A stretch of 64,000 nt of DNA from VAZQ01 sp963744275 (lineage in GTDB: Bacteria > Pseudomonadota > Alphaproteobacteria > Rhizobiales > Xanthobacteraceae): positions 310,001 to 374,000 of the forward strand of contig CAVUSX010000029.1 in NCBI GenBank assembly GCA_963744275.1, read 5' to 3'. Within the stretch, counting starts at the first letter, position 1; each line of letters opens with the position of its first letter. Below, in pieces: positions 51,275 through 61,183 of the stretch. Both the position numbers and the translations under genes were made by a program. The notes under the pieces are model-generated. The model had not been told where the DNA came from. It saw only the letters and a program-made list of their open reading frames with translations, and ran no database searches.

Positions 51275-52057
51275 CTACCCGGCCAGCATGGACAAGGCGG
51301 CGGCATGGACGCGCCGGTCGCCGGCCGCCACGATCCGGCCGCCCGCGTGCGGCGGGCCGTTCTCCCAGGTGGTGATTACGCCTCCGGCCCCTGCGATGAT
51401 GGGCACCAGCGCCAGCACGTCATGGGGCTTGAGCCCGGTCTCGATCACCAGGTCGACATGGCCGGCGGCCAGCATGCAATAAGCATAGCAGTCGCCGCCA
51501 TAGCGCGAGAGCCGCGCCGCCTCCTCCACCCGGCCGAAGGCTCGGCGATCGGCGTCGTTCATCAGCCGCGGGCTGGTGGTGAACAAGATGGCTTCCGCCA
51601 GGCTGTTGCAGGGACGCACCCGCAGATCGCGCTTGCCGGCCGGGCCGCGGTAGTGCGCCGCCCCGCCATCGCCGCTGAAGCGCTCGCGCGTGAACGGCTG
51701 ATCCATCAGGCCGAAGACCGGCACGCCGAGCCGGGTCAGCGCGATCAGGGTGCCCCAGGCCGGCATGCCGCAGATGAATGACTTGGTGCCGTCGATGGGG
51801 TCCAGGAACCAGACATATTCCGCCTCGGCGCGCTCCGCGCCGTATTCCTCGCCCACGATGCCATGGTCCGGGAATTGGCGCCGGATCATGGCGCGCATGG
51901 CCGTCTCGGCGGCGTGATCGGCCGCCGTTACCGGGTCGAAGGCGCCCGGGCCGCCCTTGTCGCTGACGCTCAAGGCGGTGCGGAAGAACGGCAGGATGGT
52001 CTCGCCCGCCACGCCTGCGAGCTGGTCGATGAAGGCCGCAAAATCGATTGCCGTCAT
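51275..52057 (-). CDS. hisN: histidinol-phosphatase, inositol monophosphatase family
   Basis: 260 residues with the full Mg-dependent phosphatase signature: GEEYG, WFLDPIDGTKSFICGMPAWG and GGDCYAYCMLAAGHVDLVIE. The sequence GMPAWGTLIALTRLGVPVFG resembles the HisN branch that dephosphorylates histidinol-phosphate in actinobacteria and alphaproteobacteria, rather than inositol monophosphatase proper; the distinction is not certain from sequence alone. The MmgR-like sRNA lies 218 bp upstream on the other strand. Confidence 0.88.
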   Translation of the reverse strand: MTAIDFAAFIDQLAGVAGETILPFFRTALSVSDKGGPGAFDPVTAADHAAETAMRAMIRRQFPDHGIVGEEYGAERAEAEYVWFLDPIDGTKSFICGMPAWGTLIALTRLGVPVFGLMDQPFTRERFSGDGGAAHYRGPAGKRDLRVRPCNSLAEAILFTTSPRLMNDADRRAFGRVEEAARLSRYGGDCYAYCMLAAGHVDLVIETGLKPHDVLALVPIIAGAGGVITTWENGPPHAGGRIVAAGDRRVHAAALSMLAG

Positions 52058-52274
52058 GATGCCCCCTTGCCGGCCGGTGATTCGAAAGCAGCCTGAACGG
52101 GACCCTCCAGGGGTCTGCTAGCCAGAGCGTAACTCATTTAGAATACGATGGAATTTGGAGGGTCTGCGCGGCCGTCGCGGGCCCAGAATCGCGGCAGGCC
52201 AGCCATGCAGAAAAAGTATGAAGAATGGGTCAAGGACACTTGCGTTTTGTGCGCTGCGGTGGCATGTTATTGCG

Positions 52275-52364
52275 GTGCGGTAGCGCTTCGCGTTACCGCT
52301 GCCCTCCTTGGGCGTTTCCTCCCTAGACTTGGGCCGCTTGCAACCGCGAGCGGCCCCTTTTTTT
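52275..52364 (+). ncRNA. mmgR: MmgR/alpha-r8 (Rfam suhB)-like small regulatory RNA
   Basis: A 9-bp hairpin (GCGGTAGCG/CGTTACCGC, 52277-52299) is followed by the unpaired decamer TTTCCTCCCT (52315-52324). A strong intrinsic terminator comes next (GGGCCGCT/AGCGGCCC, 52331-52356, then seven T). This hairpin, TTTCCTCCCT and terminator layout is the conserved core of the rhizobial trans-acting sRNA MmgR, which controls polyhydroxybutyrate granules in Sinorhizobium through anti-SD pairing. Location next to an inositol-phosphatase-family gene fits the Rfam name. The 5' end is estimated. Confidence 0.72.
52331..52364 (+). terminator. intrinsic terminator of the MmgR-like RNA
   Basis: An 8-bp stem with a 10-base loop and a run of seven T; the strongest terminator in the window. 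Confidence 0.92.
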
Positions 52365-52368
52365 GCGG

Positions 52369-52480
52369 GTAGGGCGCAATCGCTCTATTGCGCCATCGGT
52401 CTCCCCGCCGCGGTAAGGCGCAAACGGTCTATTGCGCGATCGGACTCGCGAAGCGGCGCAATAAAGCGATTGCGCCCTAC
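52369..52480. repeat. REP-like inverted repeat element, copy 2
   Basis: Arms at 52369-52394 and 52455-52480 are inverted copies of the same 26-bp sequence found at 8807-8900 (the right arms are identical in both elements). An extra internal degenerate copy lies at about 52413-52438. The element ends 4 bp before the stop codon of the amidohydrolase gene. Confidence 0.8.
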
Positions 52481-52484
52481 ATCC

Positions 52485-53372
52485 TTATTCGGCGGCCGCC
52501 CGGTAGGGCCGCAGCTCCTGCACCGGAATGGCGGCGACCGCGTCGGCGAGGATTTCCAGATCCGCCGCGACGCTTTGGAATGAAGCCGACCGCTCGTAGC
52601 GGCGCTCGTCCATATAGAGGGCCCGGTTGAGCTCGAGCTGGATGGCATGCAGGCCGACGGCCGGATTGCCGTAGTGCTCCGTAATAAAGCCGCCCGCATA
52701 CGGCTTGTTGCGGCTGACCACGTAGCCACGGCCGCGCAGCACGGATTCGACGGTCTCCGCGATGGCGCCCACGCAGCTGGTGCCGTAGCGATCGCCCAGC
52801 ACGATGTCGGCGCGCGGCCGCTCATCCTTGGCGCCCGCGGTCGAGGGCATGGAATGACAGTCGATCAGGACCGCTGCCCCGAACTCCCGGTGCTGGCGCG
52901 TAAACAGGCGCCGCAATGCCCGATGGTAAGGCTTGTAGAGGCCCTCGATGCGCCGGATCGCGTCCTCGACCGGGATCCGCTGGCCGTAGATTTCCTGCGA
53001 CTCGCCGACCACCCGGGCGACCGTGCCGAGCCCGCCCGCCACCCGCATCGAACGGGTGTTGGCAAACGAGGGCAGCCGGCCCTCGAACATGCGCGGGTCG
53101 AGCTCATAGGGCTCGCGGTTCACGTCCACATAGCAGCGGGGAAAATGCGCCCGCATCAGCGGATAGCCGCGCTCGACCACGCCGGCGACCAGCTCGTCCA
53201 CGAAGGAATCCTCGGACCGGCGCAGCGTCGCGATGTCGAGCCGGGTCGCGCCCAGGAAGGCGCGCGGATAGACGCTGCCGCTGTGGGGCGAATTGAAGAC
53301 CGTCGGCCCGCGCCATTCGACCGGCTCGAGAATTTCGAACGGCAGGTCGAACTCGTCCTTCCCTTCGCGCAT
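52485..53372 (-). CDS. N-formylglutamate amidohydrolase family protein
   Basis: 295 residues. Hydrolysis of N-formylglutamate (last step of one histidine-degradation route) or a related formyl-amino acid. Zinc-site and family motifs are VFNSPHSGSVYP, SEDSFVDELVAGVVERGYPL, RCYVDVNREPYELD, VLIDCHSMPS and GGFITEHYGNPAVGLHAIQL with LELNRALYMDE. Other hut genes are not present, so the substrate is uncertain. Confidence 0.92.
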   Translation of the reverse strand: MREGKDEFDLPFEILEPVEWRGPTVFNSPHSGSVYPRAFLGATRLDIATLRRSEDSFVDELVAGVVERGYPLMRAHFPRCYVDVNREPYELDPRMFEGRLPSFANTRSMRVAGGLGTVARVVGESQEIYGQRIPVEDAIRRIEGLYKPYHRALRRLFTRQHREFGAAVLIDCHSMPSTAGAKDERPRADIVLGDRYGTSCVGAIAETVESVLRGRGYVVSRNKPYAGGFITEHYGNPAVGLHAIQLELNRALYMDERRYERSASFQSVAADLEILADAVAAIPVQELRPYRAAAE

Positions 53373-53592
53373 GGATCCTGTTCGCCTTCAGAACCTGTCC
53401 GGGCGGGCCGCCCGGGCGTTGCCATTTTCGCCACCACTATGCCGCCAAACGCGGTATTGTCCATTGGCTTGCGCGCGGGCGCCGACTTCGTGTGGCGGGG
53501 TTCACCCGATATTTACCCGGCATCCGCCTAATGCAAGGTGTGGGACTTGAGTGGGCGGCCATTCCGGCTCGCCGGTGGGGACGGGCCGAAAC

Positions 53593-53952
53593 ATGGCGAA
53601 GATTCTTCTTGCTGAAGACGATACCGACATGCGCCGTTTTCTGGTCAAGGCGCTGCAGAACGCCGGCTTCGACGTAATCTCCTACGACAACGGCCTGTCC
53701 GCCTACCAGCGGCTGCGCGAGGAGCCCTTCGAGCTCCTGCTCACCGACATCGTGATGCCGGAGATGGACGGCATCGAGCTCGCCCGGCGCGCGTCCGAGA
53801 TCGACCCCGACATCAAGATCATGTTCATCACCGGTTTCGCGGCCGTGGCCCTCAACTCGGATTCGGCCGCGCCCAAGAACGCCAAGGTGCTCTCCAAGCC
53901 GGTGCATCTGCGCGAGCTGGTCAACGAGGTCAACAAGCTGCTGGCTGCCTGA
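53593..53952 (+). CDS. cpdR: CpdR-type single-domain response regulator
   Basis: 119 residues from the ATG at 53593. Receiver residues are Asp9-Asp10, phospho-acceptor Asp52 (LLTDIVMPEMDG), Thr in FITGFAA and Lys in VLSKPVH. Sequence and length match CpdR, which in Caulobacter and rhizobia primes ClpXP for cell-cycle proteolysis when unphosphorylated; the C-terminal LLAA fits CpdR being itself a ClpXP substrate. No CckA or ChpT gene is nearby, as is usual. Confidence 0.92.
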   Translation: MAKILLAEDDTDMRRFLVKALQNAGFDVISYDNGLSAYQRLREEPFELLLTDIVMPEMDGIELARRASEIDPDIKIMFITGFAAVALNSDSAAPKNAKVLSKPVHLRELVNEVNKLLAA

Positions 53953-53999
53953 CTTCGTCAGGGTGCCTGACTTCGTCAGGGTGCCTGACCGCGTCAGGG
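53946..53999. repeat. three tandem 18-bp palindromic repeats over the cpdR stop codon
   Basis: Unit TGCCTGACTTCGTCAGGG at 53946, 53964 and 53982 (third slightly diverged). Each forms CCTGAC/GTCAGG. They may act together as a terminator or 3' mRNA stabiliser. Confidence 0.8.
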
Positions 54000-54233
54000 G
54001 GCCTGAGGTCGGCCGACCGACCCTGGCGGCTGGCTGGCGTATTCCCCACAAAAGCGCCGCCGCCGGTGCTTGCCTCGTACCGGACGAGCCGATATGACGG
54101 TTTCGCCCATCGGCGGCTCGGACGCAGCCCAGCGGACGAGCCCGGCGCCCCAATCCGGCGCCGCATATGGAATATGGGTGGACCGAAGGCCGCGGCTTGC
54201 GCGGTCCTTCGTGAACGGTTCCGGTCCCTCTTC

Positions 54234-54308
54234 GGGCGGTTAGCTCAGCGGTAGAGCAACGCGTCGACATCGCGTAGGTCGCAGGTTCAATCCCTGCACC
54301 GCCCACCA
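54234..54308 (+). tRNA. tRNA-Val (anticodon GAC)
   Basis: Acceptor GGGCGGT/ACCGCCC, D-stem GCTC/GAGC, anticodon stem ACGCG/CGCGT with loop TCGACAT, T-stem GCAGG/CCTGC with TTCAATC, and encoded ACCA end. Position 33 before the anticodon is C where nearly all tRNAs have U. The following 54309-54748 shows no gene; its second half is homologous to the region before cheW copy 2. Confidence 0.93.
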
Positions 54309-54748
54309 TCCCGGCTCCGGCTTTTGCTCCTCACATCGATTGGAAGCGCGGTCGACGCCGCGCTCGCGGGCGACACGCCTTGTGCAATCTGCGACGAATC
54401 CGCCACGCATCGGGCCTGTAGGAACGCCGGGGCGTACATCGCAGGTCGAGCCGCGCACCCGTTCCGACGCTCAGCGGCCCGGCTTGCGGCCACACGCTGG
54501 CTGACGATTTTCGGAAATCGCACGTCCATGCACGATCAAACAAACAATGTTCGATGATGTGCTGATCGACGGCGCCGCCTACGTAGTTACACCAGTGTCC
54601 ATATTCATAAACGCTTGTAAACGTACCGAACGCACTGAGCCGGAATTTTGAGTTCGCCGAAGCTCGGCTCGATCCTCGATTTTCAGGACAATGGAGTCTG
54701 CGTGTCGGTGCGTACGAGCCGTATGTGGCCGATTAACGGGCGAACAGC

Positions 54749-55372
54749 ATGAAAATCGAACCTGCACGCGGACACTCCGCATGACCCTGCAAAATCCGAA
54801 TTCCTGGTGATCAATAATGAATTTGCAGACCGGATCGCAGGCGACCGACAAGGCCGCGCCCAAGGTCGGCCATGACGCGCCGGCACTGCCCAAGGTGCCG
54901 CCGGTTCGGTAATTCGATCAGCTTCTCGATCGGCGACGAGCAGTACGGCGTCGACATCATGGCGGTGCGCGAGATCAAGGGCTGGACCGAGATCACCCAT
55001 CTGCCCAAGCAGCCCGACTATGTGCGCGGCGTGCTCAATCTGCGCGGCGTCATGGTGCCGATCATCGATCTGCGCTGCCGCTTCGGGCAGGGCAAGACCG
55101 AGGCGACGGCCTTCCACGTCGTGATCGTCGTGCAGGTGGAGGCGCGCCTCAGTGGGCCTCCTGGCCGACCGGGTGCTCGACATCTTATCGTTCGAGGCCA
55201 GCCAGGTTCAGGCGGTCCCGCAGATCGCGCGCTCTCGCGCGTCGACTTCCTGTCCGGCCTGGTCACCATCGACGGCACCATGATCGCGCTGGTCGATCTT
55301 CCAAATCTGCTTTCGCAGTCTCCCGTCCCTGAGAATGTCGAGCCTGCCGGCTTGGAAAAATCGGCGGCGTGA
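54749..55372 (+). pseudogene. cheW: CheW-type chemotaxis coupling protein, copy 1, disrupted
   Basis: The intact paralogue at 61808 shows what is expected. Here the homologous start (MKIEPARGHSA at 54749) reaches TGA, a second ATG at 54817 shifts out of frame near 54905, and the CheW core (FSIGDEQYGVDIMAVREIKG) resumes in a third frame. An extra G near 55152 and a missing A near 55235 garble about 80 bp before SRVDFLSGLVTIDGTMIALV returns. CheW links receptors to CheA. The small compensating indels fit sequence error, but real decay is possible. Confidence 0.8.
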
Positions 55373-55431
55373 AAGCTAATCGTATCCCAAAGCTCGTCGC
55401 GCCCTGCGCAAACCAAGAGGAATTGAATTCA

Positions 55432-57474
55432 ATGAATTTCATCGACAACTGGAAGATATCGACCAAGATCGTGGTCGTGATCGCGTTGCTCAGCTGCGTC
55501 ACCCTAATGGTGGTCGCACTCGGGGCAATTTCGCTGCTCAACGTCGATGGCGCCTATTCGGTCATCGTCAAGAATGATTTCCCGGCCAGTCTGTCGTTGG
55601 CTCGGGCCAATCGCGCGCTGAACGCAGTCGGGTATGCCGTATATCGCACGATCGCCTACGATGGCGCCTCCGCGGGGGCGAAAGCTGCGGCCGCGACTGT
55701 GGAAACCGATTATGCGAGTGCGGTTCAATTTCTCGCTCGCGCCGCAGAGTCCGACCCGTCAAACAAGGCGGTCTACGACGGCTTCAAGGCCAAGGCCGAA
55801 GACATTCACACGATCGCAAAATCCGTTGTGGCGCATGGACTGAAAGATGAAAACGAGCAAGCCACAAAGGAAATGGCCAGGGGTGACGAACTCATCGAAG
55901 CCCTGGGTGCTGACACGGTCAAATTCAACAACGCCGGGATCGAAAAGGCGGACGCAGCGGGTGCCGCCGCCTCTGCGGGCGCCCACTCGACCGTCATGAT
56001 GTCATCGGCATCGGCATTGCCGGTCTCATCACCTGCCTCGGCATCGGCCTGTGGCTGGCGATGGCCAAGATTTCGGAAGGAAATCGCGCTTCAATGCGCT
56101 TGGGTGAGCGGCATGATGAGCCTCATGAGCCTGCTCGCTGCCGCAAGAGCAAGTCATCGACACCGGGATAGAGCGGAACCGATGCGGTCGCAGTAGTCGA
56201 GATTCGGACCAGATGCTTGAACCGTCCTGAGCGATTCCGTGAAGCCGGCTGGAGAGGAGGCCCAGGCCTGGAGGTCCGCGGGCCTGGATCGCGGCAGGCC
56301 GAGGGACTTATCGAGCAAATCGAGGCTCGATGAAGAGCGCCGCCGCAATGTGGAGGCGCAGGCCGCCGCTGCGGAGGAGCAGGCGTGTGCCGTCAAAGCG
56401 CTGGGCGGTGGCCTTGGAAAGATGTCCGAGGCCGACGTTAACAGGCGCATCTGAACGAAGGCTGCACCGATAGCCTAGTAGCAGATAAGATGATGACTTC
56501 AAGACCACGGCTGGTCGGCTCAAGGAAGACCGATCGAGTTGATCGTGTCGTCCACACGGGACGTCACCAGCGCCTCGGCGGAAATCTCGACCAGCACCAC
56601 CGACCTGTCGCAGCGAACCGAGGAACAGGCCGCCAGCCTGGAGGAGACCTCCGCCTCGATGGAGGAGATTTCCGCCACCGTCAAGAAGAACTCGAATGTC
56701 CAGCAGGCCAACCAGTCGGCCGGCAAGGCGCGGATGTGGCGGATCGAGGCGGCAAGGTGGTGGCCAAGGCGGTCGAAGCCATGGCGGAGATCGAAATTCC
56801 TCGGGCAAGATCTCCGACATCATCGGGGTGATCGACGAGATCGCGCGGCAAACGAACCTGCTGGCGCTCAACGCGGCGGTCGAGGCGGCACGCGCCGGCG
56901 ATGCCGGGCCGTGGCTTCGCGGTGGTGGCCTCGCGAGGTGCGCACCTGGCGCAACGTTCCTCGCAGGCCGCCAAGGACATCAAGGGCCTGATCACCAGCA
57001 GCAACGGACAAGTCCAGGAGGGGGTCAAGCTCGTCAACCAGGCCGGCGCGGCGCTCGTTGAAATCGTCGAATTCGATCAAGGAGGTCGCCGAGTCGTATC
57101 GGAGATCGCGTCCGCCAGCATCGAGCAGGCTACCGAAATCGAGCAGGTCAACAAGGCGCTCAATCAGATGGACGAGGTGACCCAGCAGAACTCCGCACTG
57201 GTCGAGGAGAACGCCGCCACCGCCAAGACACTCGAGTCCCAGGCGGAGGCCATGAGCGAACGGCTCTCCTTCTTCCGCGTTGGCGACAACAATAGACATG
57301 CGGCGCCAAGCATGCGCTCAGCACCCGCGGTCAAGCCGAAGTCGCCGCAAGGCGGCCGACGGCCGCATCGCCCAAGCAATCGGGCGCGGGAGCAGATCGA
57401 AGGGCGGCGTCGGTCGTATGCAGACCACCCTTGCTACCGCCATCAAGGAAATACCGAGTGGGAAGGAGTTCTAA
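55432..57474 (+). pseudogene. methyl-accepting chemotaxis protein, copy 1, multiply frameshifted
   Basis: N-terminal helix (ISTKIVVVIALLSCVTLMVV) and four-helix-bundle sensor (residues about 30-190) are open to about 55990. The second helix (VIGIGIAGLITCLGIGLWLA), a HAMP-like block and the signalling domain (STTDLSQRTEEQAASLEETS, IIGVIDEIARQTNLLALNAA, QAAKDIKGLITSSNGQVQEG) are recovered only in alternating frames. The end can be read as a TEWEEF-like CheR/CheB docking tail just before the stop. An IS element abuts this stop codon. It is the partner of cheW copy 1. Confidence 0.82.
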
Positions 57475-57475
57475 G

Positions 57476-58910
57476 CATTACAGTTGCCTTTTTGCTTTGA
57501 AGTGCGCGCGCTGAGCGACCGCTTGGTGAGCTCTACGCCAGAGTGACCATGCGATGATGTGTGCGGGTTGGATCCGCTTTCGAGCGAGTTTGACGGCGAT
57601 GCGGCGGACTTCCTGGATTGACCAACGGATCAGTGACGGCGTGGCGGTGCTTTTGTGTTTGCCGTGGTTCGGCGTTGCGTTTTTTTTGGCGCCGGCGGAT
57701 TGGCGCGATGGCGGATTACCGCCATCATGGCGAAGGCGAGCATCACCAGGGAAACGTGGCGATGCCACCCATGCCAGGATCTGCTCTCGTTGTGATCGAG
57801 TCCGAATTCGTTTTTTGCGGTCTCAAAACTGTCCTCGATCGCCCACCGATGGCCTTCGACCGCCACCAGCGTTTCGATGGATGTTGCCGCTGGACACCAT
57901 GTGGTGAAGAAGGCGAGATCACCATCGGCGATATGACGACGGATCAGCAGACCGCGTGTCCAAAGACCTTGATTTGCGCTGCTAAATTCTTCGACCTCGA
58001 GATCGGCCAATTCGAGATAGCACCAATCATGCAGCCGCGGTCCTTTGGTTCCGGCCCCTGCCGACAGGCGTTTCCAGTCGGACGAGCGCCGCGTCCGGGC
58101 GATGTCCGCGGCCTTGCCGGCGACGGATCGCCGCTTGCCCCAGGAATGAAATACATGAGCGCTGCTGACCCCGAGTACATAGCCTTTGCCTGCCCGGCGT
58201 AGTTGCTGCTCGATATCGCCAACACCGTAGACAGTGTCGCCGGCAACCCACCTGAATGGTACAGACCCGGCGATGGCGTGTGCAATCATTCTCGTCGCAA
58301 GCTGTGGTTTGGTCGCAAAGCCGACATCGGGAGGCACGTATGCGGCTTGCAGGCGATCTGGATCGTCGGTCCATTCCTTCGGAAGATACAGCGCGCGATC
58401 GATGAACGCATGGCCGTGGCGCGAAACATAGGCAGCGAAGACTCCGATCTGGCAGTTCGTGATCTTGCCTGCGGAACCGGTGTATTGCCGCGCCACTCCG
58501 CACGACGCCTTGCCCTGCTTGAGAAAGCCGGTCTCGTCGATCACGAGGACCGCATCGTCATCCGCCAAATGCTCGATGACATAATCGCGGACGATATCGC
58601 GCAGGCCATCAGCATCCCAATCCCTGCGACCGAGGATCGCCTGTTGCCGCCAAGGGCCAGGATCGCCAGCTGCCTCTGCGCGCATCCAACCAGTTTTGCG
58701 TTGCTCATCTCCGAGCAGACCTTCCAGAAACAAGCCTGCATTCGTCGCAACACGCTCCTGCCTGAACAACGGACGTATCCGCCTCTTGATCTCCCGAAGC
58801 GACGCCGCCCATAACGCAAGCGTCTCTTCAATCGACGCTACCTGCGTCCACGATCTTCGAATCATGGTTGCCCATGGATTTAGAAACCTTCGGAAAAGGC
58901 AACTGTAATG
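57476..58910 (-). mobile_element. IS701-family-type insertion sequence, copy 1 (1,435 bp)
   Basis: Ends are CATTACAGTTGCCTTTT and its inverted partner. The right flank is CTAG; the left flank is CTAAG, consistent with a CTAG target if one A is extra. It carries one intact transposase on the reverse strand and is an inverted copy of 59749-61183. Confidence 0.88.
57630..58865 (-). CDS. IS701-type DDE transposase, intact
   Basis: 411 residues. DDAVLVIDETGFLKQGKASC gives the first catalytic Asp; the FRWVAGDTVYG segment gives the second Asp and HRWAIEDSFETAKNEFGLDH the Glu region. The TGSAGKITNCQIGVFAAYVS stretch is characteristic of the IS701 group. The Pro/Lys/Arg-rich C-terminus is short. The frame is uninterrupted, so this copy may supply transposase for both elements. 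Confidence 0.92.
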   Translation of the reverse strand: MIRRSWTQVASIEETLALWAASLREIKRRIRPLFRQERVATNAGLFLEGLLGDEQRKTGWMRAEAAGDPGPWRQQAILGRRDWDADGLRDIVRDYVIEHLADDDAVLVIDETGFLKQGKASCGVARQYTGSAGKITNCQIGVFAAYVSRHGHAFIDRALYLPKEWTDDPDRLQAAYVPPDVGFATKPQLATRMIAHAIAGSVPFRWVAGDTVYGVGDIEQQLRRAGKGYVLGVSSAHVFHSWGKRRSVAGKAADIARTRRSSDWKRLSAGAGTKGPRLHDWCYLELADLEVEEFSSANQGLWTRGLLIRRHIADGDLAFFTTWCPAATSIETLVAVEGHRWAIEDSFETAKNEFGLDHNESRSWHGWHRHVSLVMLAFAMMAVIRHRANPPAPKKTQRRTTANTKAPPRRH

Positions 58911-58914
58911 CTAG

Positions 58915-59744
58915 GGTCTGTACCTAATCAGAGAACCGTGATTTTCTCGGTCGCGAAACGATCGGCTCGGGAGGCTTTGATGCGCAAGGGGTTGTTCTGG
59001 TTCGGTGACAAGCAGTGGGCACGCATTGCACCGCACCTGCCGACGAACTGACCGGCGCCGAGCGGGACGACGATCGGCGCATCATCAGCGGCATCGTGCA
59101 CAAGCTCCAGTCCGGTGCGCGCTGGCGCGATTGCCCGCCCGAATATGGTCCGTACACCACCATCTACAATCGCTTCAATCGTTGGGCCAAGCGCGGACGG
59201 TGGCGAGGCTATCTTCGAGGCACTGGCCAACTGCGGCAAGGACAGTGTGACCCTGTCGATTGATTCCACCTCGTCAGGGCACATCGCTCGGCCAGTGGCG
59301 GAAAAGGGGGGAGCATAAACAGGCGATCGGCCGCTCGCGCGGCGGACGCACCACGAAAATCCACGCCTTGAGCGACCCTGATTGCAGGCCTTGCGCATTC
59401 CATCTCACTCCCGGACAAGGATTCCGACATCGCCGTCGCGTCCGCCCTTCTGGACCTCGCTCCGCCGATGAGCGTACTCATCGCCGACAAGGGCTACGAT
59501 GGTGACGCCTTCCGCGCCGATATCCTCGAGCGCGGCGCAATCCCCGTCATTCCGAACAAGTCGAATAGAACAGCCCTCCACCGCTTCAACAAACGCGCCT
59601 ACAAAGGACGCAATGTCATCGAACGCTGCTTTGCCGGCTGAAGAATTCAGCGCGTCGCTACCCGCTATGACAAGCTGACCGAGACTTCTTGGCCGCCGTT
59701 CTAGCTCGCCGCCTCGTCGAATTTGGATCAATTGACCACGCGCC
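58915..59744 (+). mobile_element. IS5-family-like (IS427 group) element remnant, 830 bp
   Basis: It is bounded by CTAG on both sides (58911-58914 and 59745-59748), which are also the target sites of the flanking IS701-type copies. Ends begin GGTCTGTACC and (inverted) GGCGCGTGGTC, an imperfect inverted repeat. It carries a broken transposase. Confidence 0.75.
58981..59721 (+). pseudogene. IS5-like (IS427 group) transposase, degraded
   Basis: Recognisable sections in different frames are FWFGDKQWARIAPHLP, then GAERDDDRRIISGIVHKLQS and GARWRDCPPEYGPYTTIYNR. Later sections are LSIDSTSSGHIARP, RSRGGRTTKIHALSD and SVLIADKGYDGDAFRADILE, and then RGRNVIERCFA before an in-frame stop. At least four frame changes and a stop codon interrupt it, so it cannot encode an active transposase as sequenced. 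Confidence 0.8.
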
Positions 59745-59748
59745 CTAG

Positions 59749-61183
59749 CATTACAGTTGCTTTTTCCGAAGGTTTCTGAATCCATGGGCAACCATGATTG
59801 AAGATCGTGGACGCAGGCAGCGTCGATTGAAGAGACGCTAGCGTTATGGGCGGCGTCGCTTCGGGAGATCAAGAGGCGGATACGTCCGTTGTTCAGGCAA
59901 GAGCGTGTTGCGACCAATGCAGGCTTGTTTTTGGAAGGCCTGCTCGGAGATGAGCAACGCAAAACTGGTTGGATGCGCGCAGAGGCAGCTGGCGACCCCG
60001 GCCCATGGCGGCAACAGGCGATCCTCGGTCGCAGGGATTGGGATGCTGATGGTCTGCGCGATATCGTCCGCGATTATGTCATCGAGCATTTGGCGGATGA
60101 CGATGCGGTGCTCGTGATCGACGAGACCGGCTTTCTCAAGCAGGGCAAGGCATCGTGCGGAGTGGCGCGGCAATACACTGGTTCCGCAGGCAAGATCACG
60201 AACTGCCAGATCGGAGTTTTCGCTGCCTACGTTTCGCGCCATGGCCATGCGTTCATCGATCGCGCGCTGTATCTTCCGAAGGAATGGACCGACGATCCAG
60301 ATCGCCTGCAAAGCCGCATACGTGCCTCCCGATGTCGGCTTTGCGACCAAACCACAGCTTGCGACGAGAATGATTGCACACGCCATCGCCGTGTCTGTAC
60401 CATTCAGGTGGGTTGCCGGCGACACTGTCTACGGTGTCGGCGATATCGAACAGCAACTACGCGGGGCAGGCAAAGGCTATGTACTCGGGGTCAGCAGCGC
60501 TCATGTATTTCATTCCTGGGGCAAGCGGCGATCCGTCACCGGCAAGGCCGCGGACATCGCCCGGACGCGGCGCTCGTCCGACTGGAAACGCCTGTCGGCG
60601 GGGGCCGGAACCAAAGGACCGCGGCTGCATGATTGGTGCTATCTCGAATTGGCCGATCTCGAGGTCGAAGAATTTAGCAGCGCAAATCAAGGTCTTTGGA
60701 CACGCGGTCTGCTGATCCGTCGTCATATCGCCGATGGTGATCTCGCCTTCTTCACCACGTGGTGTCCAGCGGCAACATCCATCGAAACGCTGGTGGCGGT
60801 CGAAGGCCATCGGTGGGCGATCGAGGACAGTTTTGAGACCGCAAAAAACGAGTTCGGACTCGATCACAACGAGAGCAGATCCTGGCATGGGTGGCATCGC
60901 CACGTTTCCTTGGTGATGCTCGCCTTCGCCATGATGGCGGCAATCCGCCATCGCGCCAATCCGCCGCCGCCAAAAAAAACGCAACGCCGAACCGCGGCAA
61001 AAACAAAAGCACCGCCACGCCGTCATTGATCCGTTGGTCAATCCAGGAAGTCCGCCGCATCGCCATCAGACTCGCTCGAAAGCGGATCCAACCCGCACAC
61101 ATCATCGCATGGTCACTCTGGCGTAGAGCTCACCAGGCGGTCGCTCAGCGCGCGCACTTCAAAACAAAAAGGCAACTGTAATG
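59749..61183 (+). mobile_element. IS701-family-type insertion sequence, copy 2 (1,435 bp)
   Basis: Same ends as copy 1 and flanked on both sides by the 4-bp target duplication CTAG (59745-59748 and 61184-61187). Orientation is inverted relative to copy 1. The two copies have the same total length and differ by scattered substitutions and small indels. Confidence 0.9.
59794..61029 (+). pseudogene. IS701-type transposase, copy 2, frameshifted
   Basis: Aligned with copy 1, this copy lacks a C at codon 3 (near 59800) and has an extra A near 60310 (three A where copy 1 has two). Both shift the frame. The rest, including the DETGFLKQG and HRWAIEDSFETAKNEFGLDH motifs, is nearly identical to copy 1. 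Confidence 0.88.

Noticed and set aside
52148..52372. 74-codon frame over the sRNA region
   Set aside because: It runs through the MmgR-like hairpin and its terminator; the RNA structure explains the sequence better than a protein.
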